Of a DNA stretch of 18,288 bases, positions 14,371 through 18,288 are shown one piece after another. Both the position numbers and the translations under genes were made by a program. The notes under the pieces were generated by a model that worked only from the letters and a program-made list of their open reading frames with translations, was not told where the DNA came from and searched no databases. Source of the stretch: CAZFCK01 sp964517355. Lineage in GTDB: Bacteria > Desulfobacterota > Desulfovibrionia > Desulfovibrionales > Desulfovibrionaceae. The stretch is taken from assembly GCA_964517355.1 (NCBI GenBank), contig CAZFCK010000088.1:1-18288 (forward strand), written 5' to 3'. Within the stretch, counting starts at the first letter, position 1. The number at the start of each line of letters is the position of its first letter.

Positions 14371-14886
14371 TTATACCAGTTTTTTCACCGCGGCGATGAT
14401 GCTGTCGTAATCCGGCTCATTGGTCACTTCCGCGACCAATTCCGTGTGGACCACCAGGCCCTCCCGGTCCACCACGAAGACGGCGCGCGCCAGCAGCCGC
14501 AGTTCCTTGATCAGCACGCCGTACGCCTCGCCAAAGGACGCGGCGAAATGATCCGACAAGGTCGTGACGTTCTTGGCCCCGTTTTCCTGCGCCCATCGCG
14601 CCTGGGCAAAGGGCAGATCCATGCTCACGGTGAGCATCTCCACGGGGGCGTTCAGTTGCTCCATCTCCTTATTGAAGCGGTTCGTTTCCAAAGAACACAC
14701 GGCCGTATCCAGTGAAGGCACGCTGGCGATGATCAGGGGTTTGCCCAGAAAATCCTTCAATGCGGCCGGGCTGAGATCGTTGCGCAGCACCGTGAAGTCC
14801 GGCGCCTTACCGCCCACGTTGACAGCATTGCCGAGCAGAGTGAGGGGATTGCCCTGAAACGTGATTAATCCTTGGCGTTCATTCAT
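14371..14886 (-). CDS. tpx: Thiol peroxidase (Tpx), lacking the resolving cysteine
   Basis: This 171-residue peroxiredoxin of the Tpx subfamily reduces hydroperoxides in the cytoplasm. The peroxidatic cysteine sits in PSLDTAVCSLE (C65), with the family's N-terminal ITFQGNPLTLLG, PDFTVL and SMDLPFAQAR segments. Typical Tpx proteins carry a resolving cysteine just after that last segment (RFCGAEG in E. coli). Here it reads RWAQENG, and no other cysteine exists in the protein. Reduction must then use a 1-Cys mechanism or an external thiol. The ATG at 14886 has AGGAG 10 nt upstream. The longer reading is rejected because its first 89 residues show no family similarity. It is transcribed alone. 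Confidence 0.93.
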   Translation of the reverse strand: MNERQGLITFQGNPLTLLGNAVNVGGKAPDFTVLRNDLSPAALKDFLGKPLIIASVPSLDTAVCSLETNRFNKEMEQLNAPVEMLTVSMDLPFAQARWAQENGAKNVTTLSDHFAASFGEAYGVLIKELRLLARAVFVVDREGLVVHTELVAEVTNEPDYDSIIAAVKKLV

Positions 14887-14907
14887 TGCTTGCGAGCTCC
14901 TTGCAGT

Positions 14908-14929
14908 GAATGCGGTTGTGTCCGCATTC
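14908..14929. promoter_or_regulatory. Palindrome in the tpx leader
   Basis: GAATGCGG (14908-14915) and CCGCATTC (14922-14929) are perfect 8-bp inverted repeats with a 6-nt spacer. They start about 21 nt upstream of the tpx start, beside its ribosome-binding site. This could be an operator or a leader hairpin affecting translation. Confidence 0.4.
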
Positions 14930-15016
14930 CGGCTTGTTTTTATGGTGTTGGAGGGGGAAAGCCGGATCATGTGGCTCCCCGTCGCACAGACGGCCCGACG
15001 AAGAATTTTGAATATC

Positions 15017-15044
15017 GTTATACGCGGAATTTGCGCAGAGGCAA
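15017..15044 (-). promoter_or_regulatory. Candidate tpx promoter
   Basis: On the minus strand TTGCCT (15044-15039) and TATAAC (15022-15017) are 16 nt apart, about 130 nt upstream of the tpx start. The remainder of the 304-nt gap 14887-15190 holds the leader palindrome and the flgM terminator, and no gene is seen. Confidence 0.4.
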
Positions 15045-15118
15045 GCCCGGGATGCCGTTTTGCCGCCGCTTGCGTTTCGGGGAGAATCTCAGGGGGGCGA
15101 TGCGCCAACCGTGGAGCA

Positions 15119-15150
15119 TAAAAAAAGTCCGGCTCTGTTGAGCCGGACTT
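15119..15150 (-). terminator. Intrinsic terminator of flgM
   Basis: A perfect 11-bp stem (15125-15135 with 15140-15150) with loop TGTT runs into seven or more T residues on the minus strand, about 40 nt past the flgM stop. A textbook intrinsic terminator. Confidence 0.93.
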
Positions 15151-15190
15151 CATTCAGGGGCGATGGGCGTACAAGCAGTCCTGGAAAGGG

Positions 15191-15499
15191 TCATGCGCCG
15201 GACTGTTTGTTGAGGAAAAATTCAGGGTCCTCCTGCACGATACGCTTGGCGATTTTTCCAGTATCTATCTGGTAGGCGCCCGATTCTATGAGGGCCTTGA
15301 TTTCCTCTACCTTCTCGCGCCGGATCGGTTCCTCCGCAGTAAGCTTGCTGGCGGCAGCTTTCTGCTTTGCCTCTGCCGATACGGTGACCCGGTCACTTGA
15401 GTGAGTCTTGGACTTGCTGTCCTTCTTGACTCCAGGGCTGGTTTCCCCAGCCCTTCTGAGCTCCGGACCGTATCCCGAAAGCAGGCTGGTGATTTCCAT
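15191..15499 (-). CDS. flgM: Anti-sigma-28 factor FlgM
   Basis: The 102-residue product binds and holds sigma-28 (FliA) until the flagellar hook is finished, when FlgM is exported and late flagellar genes are switched on. The N-terminal half is polar and low in complexity, as in other FlgM proteins, which are disordered when free. The conserved C-terminal sigma-binding part shows VTVSAEAKQ, REKVEEIKALIESGAYQID and the GKIAKRIVQEDPEFF helix. The ATG at 15499 has GGAGG 9 nt upstream. Earlier in-frame codons are outside the conserved region. Two sigma-28-type promoters lie upstream on the same strand, fitting feedback control of flgM, and a strong terminator follows. Confidence 0.92.
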   Translation of the reverse strand: MEITSLLSGYGPELRRAGETSPGVKKDSKSKTHSSDRVTVSAEAKQKAAASKLTAEEPIRREKVEEIKALIESGAYQIDTGKIAKRIVQEDPEFFLNKQSGA

Positions 15500-15534
15500 T
15501 GTGCTAACCTCCCCATTATTTCCCCTTACTAATC

Positions 15535-15562
15535 CTATCGGCAAGGGACACCAAAAATATTA
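15535..15562 (-). promoter_or_regulatory. Sigma-28-type promoter close to flgM
   Basis: On the minus strand GCCGATAG (15542-15535) matches the sigma-28 -10 (GCCGATAA) at 7 of 8. TAATATTT (15562-15555) resembles the -35 TAAAGTTT, with a 12-nt spacer instead of 11. It lies about 35 nt upstream of the flgM start. Confidence 0.6.
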
Positions 15563-15670
15563 GGGAACAGTGAAAGTAATTCGGAACCGCCTTGAAAGAA
15601 TGGGAATGATCCAGGTGTGCGAAAGTTGCGGGTACAGGTTCCCCCAATGGCCATGCGGCGTTTCAGGCGG

Positions 15671-15757
15671 ATAAAAGAGCGGCCTACTCATTAGTTGTCT
15701 CCCCTGAGTAGGCCGCTCGCAGAAAATATCATGTTCGGTTCAAGTCGCGCCGGGACA
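15671..15757 (-). ncRNA. Candidate sigma-28-dependent small RNA or attenuated flgM leader
   Basis: The predicted start is about 7 nt after a sigma-28 promoter at 15764-15790. The transcript would run some 60 nt and a few bases into a perfect 14-bp hairpin (15677-15690 with 15705-15718), then TTTTAT, giving about 85 nt. The 14-nt loop reads GGGGAGACAACTAA. A 13-codon ORF (15732-15691) ends within the loop but has no ribosome-binding site. Either a terminated small RNA or partial attenuation upstream of flgM fits. Expression is not known. Confidence 0.5.
15677..15718 (-). terminator. Strong hairpin terminator between flgM and the chemoreceptor
   Basis: The 14-bp perfect stem is followed on the minus strand by TTTTAT, and on the plus strand by no T-tract. 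No minus-strand protein gene precedes it in the window, which is why the upstream sigma-28 promoter is of interest. Confidence 0.75.
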
Positions 15758-15763
15758 TCTTAC

Positions 15764-15790
15764 CTATCGGCGCAAACGAACAATTCTTTA
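15764..15790 (-). promoter_or_regulatory. Sigma-28 promoter with ideal spacing
   Basis: On the minus strand TAAAGAAT (15790-15783) and GCCGATAG (15771-15764) are separated by 11 nt, against the sigma-28 consensus TAAAGTTT-N11-GCCGATAA (6 of 8 and 7 of 8 matches). An 8-bp inverted repeat AATCCGCG/CGCGGATT (15790-15797, 15803-15810) abuts its upstream edge. Confidence 0.7.
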
Positions 15791-15813
15791 ATCCGCGCCA
15801 CGCGCGGATTGGA

Positions 15814-15829
15814 TGGCGCGCTTTCCGCC
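15814..15829 (+). promoter_or_regulatory. Weak sigma-54-like site upstream of the chemoreceptor
   Basis: TGGCGCG followed by CCGCC places GG and GC 10 nt apart, as in -24/-12 promoters, about 105 nt upstream of the chemoreceptor start. The TTGC part of the consensus is not kept, so this is only a possibility. No better plus-strand promoter was seen in the 433-nt gap 15500-15932. Confidence 0.2.
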
Positions 15830-15932
15830 GTCATTGCCTTTTACCGTGAAGCCGCGTACATCCTACCTTGAATTGTTGATAAAAAATAATGCGCAACCAG
15901 CTGGTTTGCGAACAAAAAAACATGGAGTTTCC

Positions 15933-17984
15933 ATGACCGGCAATAAAACAGGTATGCAGATCGCCATGGCGGCTTTGTTGTTGGCGGCGTTGGGGTTGTG
16001 CGGGTATGTCGCGTATGCGGCGCATATTCTCATCGGCGTCGCGGCCTTGGCCGCAACCGCGGCGGGATTCGCGGGCGCGTGGCTCTTGCAACGCGCCCCG
16101 AAACTGATGGTTTTGGAACACATGCGGGCTCTGGCCCGCGCCATTGAAGGCAAAGGCGCCATGCCGCGCCTTAAGGGGCTGCCCGAGTTGGAGCAACCGG
16201 CCGGTCTGCTGCACGCCCATCTGCAAAAACTCGAAGAGCGTGTGGATACGCTGCAAACCGCTTTGGAAGCCGTACCCATTCCCTTGGTGGTCTGCGATGA
16301 ACACGGCGCCGTGCAGGTCTCCAGCCGCAGCGCCATGGGATTGCATGGAGGGGCCGTCACGCATATGACCGACCTGCTCCCCCAGGACGTGGCCAGGGAA
16401 CTGCTGGACAAACGGCGTTGCGAAGCCCGCGAAATCACGCGGCGGATAGGCGGCGAGGAGCGCGAGGCGGCGCTGTACGCCCTTCCCGCGGGGCTTGGCG
16501 TGGCCCTGCAGATCGTGCTCGACGCCGGGGTGGGCAAGAAGGCCTGGCAGGAGCGGGAGCAGGGCTTTCTCAGCGCGGCCAGGCGCGTCAACGACCTGGC
16601 GCAGCAGCTGGCTTCGGCCTCGGAACTCATGAGTTCTTCCGCCGATGAACAAGCCAAGGGCGCCAACCGCCAAAAAGAGCAAACCAACGCCGCGGCGCGC
16701 AGCATCGAACAAATGAGCCAGTCCGTGCTTGAAGTGGCCTCCAACGCGGCCACGTCCTCCGACGCGGCGCGCGAAGCCAGAGAGGCCGCGGATCAGGGCG
16801 CCGACCTGGTGCGCAAGGTCGTCCACGATATCGACGCCGTGGCGCAGTCGGCGTCAGAGCTGTCCGGCGTGCTCTCCAATCTGGACGCGCAGTCCGGCGA
16901 AATCGGCCGCATCATCGGCGTGATCAACGACATCGCGGATCAGACCAACCTCCTGGCCCTGAACGCCGCCATTGAGGCGGCGCGCGCGGGCGACGCCGGC
17001 CGGGGCTTCGCCGTTGTGGCCGACGAAGTGCGTAAACTGGCCGAAAAAACCATGACCGCCACCAAAGAGGTGGAAAATTCCATCCGCACCATTCAGAATT
17101 TTTCGAAAAACGCCGTGGACTCCATGGAGCGCACAGCCCGGCACGTGACCCAAAGTACGGAACTCGTCAATCAGGCCGGCCATGCGCTGGAGAGCATCAT
17201 GCGGCACATCGGCGGCATGGTGGATAATGTCGAGCATATCGCTTCCTCCACGGAGCAGCAAAGCACCGCCGCGGAAGAGGTCTCCCAACTCATTGAGGAA
17301 ATAGCCGATATCGCCAAAGACGCCGACGAGGGCGCAAGCCAGCAGGCCTACGCCACCCGCGAACTGGCGTCCCTGTCCCAGGAATTGCTCACACTGTCCC
17401 AACATCTCAGCGGACATGGAGACGCGGCGCCGGGCGCGCCCGTTGCGCAAAACGCCATGAAAGGCGTGCTGCCCAAACTCATGCAGGAATACGTGCAGCA
17501 AAAATACGGCGACAAGGTCTATAAGGCCATGCAGACGGCCATGGGCAACCCCGTGTTCCTGGCGTCGTCGAGCTATCCGGACGACGTGATAGGCAAAATG
17601 GCGGAACACGTGGCGCGCGCGGCGGGCGCGAACAAGCGGAAAGTGCTCTACGACCTGGGATTTTACACCCCGGGCGCGTTTCACCGCATCTATCCGGCCT
17701 ATTTCAAGAACATGCACTCGTATAAGGCCTTTGTGCTGGCCATGAACGATGTGCACCATCGCGTCACCAAAGACATGCCGGGGGCGCGTCCTCCGAAATT
17801 CACCTACGAGGACAAAGGGGATGTCCTTTTTGTGAATTACCGTTCGCAACGCAGGCTCTTCGATTATTTTGAAGGGGTGCTGCAAGGCGCTGCCGCCTAT
17901 TTCAAGGAAAAAGCGGACATCACCATGAAACCCCTCGGCGACGACACCGCCAGGGCGGAAATCCGCTTCCGCAACAAACGCTGA
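15933..17984 (+). CDS. Methyl-accepting chemotaxis protein with C-terminal H-NOX heme domain
   Basis: The 683-residue product is a receptor feeding the CheA/CheW pathway. Two helices (8-28 and 31-52) are joined by a tiny loop, so there is no periplasmic sensor. A PAS-like region spans about 105-200. The signalling hairpin tip is at 328-373 (DQTNLLALNAAIEAARAG). From M509 begins an H-NOX/HNOB domain. H608 in MNDVHHRVTK aligns with the proximal heme ligand, and Y636-x-S638-x-R640 is the heme-propionate YxSxR motif. Y645 aligns with Tyr140, which stabilises bound O2 in Thermoanaerobacter H-NOX. O2 or NO taxis is therefore predicted. The ATG at 15933 has GGAG 5 nt upstream. A longer in-frame start at 15813 is unlikely. 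The C-terminus has no CheR-docking pentapeptide. Confidence 0.93.
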   Translation: MTGNKTGMQIAMAALLLAALGLCGYVAYAAHILIGVAALAATAAGFAGAWLLQRAPKLMVLEHMRALARAIEGKGAMPRLKGLPELEQPAGLLHAHLQKLEERVDTLQTALEAVPIPLVVCDEHGAVQVSSRSAMGLHGGAVTHMTDLLPQDVARELLDKRRCEAREITRRIGGEEREAALYALPAGLGVALQIVLDAGVGKKAWQEREQGFLSAARRVNDLAQQLASASELMSSSADEQAKGANRQKEQTNAAARSIEQMSQSVLEVASNAATSSDAAREAREAADQGADLVRKVVHDIDAVAQSASELSGVLSNLDAQSGEIGRIIGVINDIADQTNLLALNAAIEAARAGDAGRGFAVVADEVRKLAEKTMTATKEVENSIRTIQNFSKNAVDSMERTARHVTQSTELVNQAGHALESIMRHIGGMVDNVEHIASSTEQQSTAAEEVSQLIEEIADIAKDADEGASQQAYATRELASLSQELLTLSQHLSGHGDAAPGAPVAQNAMKGVLPKLMQEYVQQKYGDKVYKAMQTAMGNPVFLASSSYPDDVIGKMAEHVARAAGANKRKVLYDLGFYTPGAFHRIYPAYFKNMHSYKAFVLAMNDVHHRVTKDMPGARPPKFTYEDKGDVLFVNYRSQRRLFDYFEGVLQGAAAYFKEKADITMKPLGDDTARAEIRFRNKR

Positions 17985-17991
17985 GATATTC

Positions 17992-18015
17992 GCCCCCCTC
18001 CGGGGGGAGCTTTTT
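17992..18015 (+). terminator. Intrinsic terminator of the chemoreceptor gene
   Basis: CCCCCC (17993-17998) and GGGGGG (18002-18007) form a tight hairpin, with AGC and then TTTTT after it on the plus strand, starting 8 nt past the stop codon. The remaining sequence to 18288 is GC-rich, then AT-rich, and shows no gene. Confidence 0.75.
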
Positions 18016-18288
18016 GCAAGAGCGCTTCCCCCCGGTTGCCGCTTTCCGGTTCTCCAGACCCCATTTCCGGCTGGGCCGGGGCGCGGACCGCCCACGGGGT
18101 TCCCGGTGCGCCCCCGCCGCAGCGGGTGAGGGCCGCGCGGCCCCGGCATTCTGATTGGAGCGTGTTTTGTAACAAACTGTATTTGTTGAAAAAGAAAAAT
18201 CAAAGGGTTGTTTTTCCGGCGTCCAGGGCCTCTGCTAGCGCATTTTCGCCTTGAAACAAGGCTCCCCCCTGAAACAATTTCCAATTGT

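Noticed and set aside
15541..15554. Sigma-54-like TGG...TTGC upstream of flgM
   Set aside because: The GG and GC are only 8 nt apart, not 10. The overlapping sigma-28 pattern fits better.
15691..15732. 13-codon ORF within the candidate small RNA
   Set aside because: No ribosome-binding site. It ends in the hairpin loop and is probably chance, though a leader peptide cannot be excluded.
16854..18284. 476-codon minus-strand ORF
   Set aside because: Antisense to the chemoreceptor. It is rich in His, Gly, Arg and Phe in the way typical of GC-rich shadows and runs through the terminator region.

Overview
The window looks like a piece of chromosome from a moderately GC-rich, motile, anaerobic sulfate-reducing deltaproteobacterium of the Desulfovibrio type. 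This is inferred from the gene content: an H-NOX-fused chemoreceptor, an iron-sulfur flavoprotein, FlgM with sigma-28 promoters, CheR, a Tpx peroxidase and a probable selenoprotein. No rRNA, tRNA, CRISPR array or transposase was found, and no phage or plasmid genes are visible.

Left part (1-6112). All genes here lie on the minus strand: a family 2 glycosyltransferase with a clear terminator, a large MscS-type mechanosensitive channel, and a tightly packed five-gene operon. In transcription order the operon encodes an FMN nitroreductase, an MBL-fold hydrolase, a 76-residue TusA-like protein, a CX2CX2CX7C iron-sulfur flavoprotein and a ComF-type phosphoribosyltransferase. The TusA-like gene is easy to miss. 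It becomes a full-length family member only if an in-frame UGA at codon 15, at the catalytic cysteine position, is read through, and a SECIS-like hairpin follows that UGA. The operon reads as a flavin, sulfur and redox unit.

Middle part (6113-13069). A minus-strand pair encodes an RND efflux membrane fusion protein and pump, joined by an ATGA overlap, with a 14-bp palindrome exactly filling the spacer of the proximal promoter. No outer-membrane channel or regulator gene is present. Divergent from it is cheR behind an extended -10 promoter, followed convergently by pyruvate kinase.

Right part (13070-18288). A plus-strand gene of unknown function converges on tpx, whose product lacks the usual resolving cysteine. 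Next come flgM (minus) and a chemoreceptor (plus) with a C-terminal H-NOX heme domain that keeps the O2-stabilising distal tyrosine. Between flgM and the chemoreceptor lie two sigma-28 promoter matches on the minus strand. The distal one is followed after about 85 nt by a strong terminator hairpin, which suggests a flagellar-regulated small RNA or an attenuated flgM leader.

The strongest novelty candidates are the Sec-containing TusA-like protein and the sigma-28-driven short transcript. The 1-Cys Tpx and the chemoreceptor predicted to bind O2 are of secondary interest.
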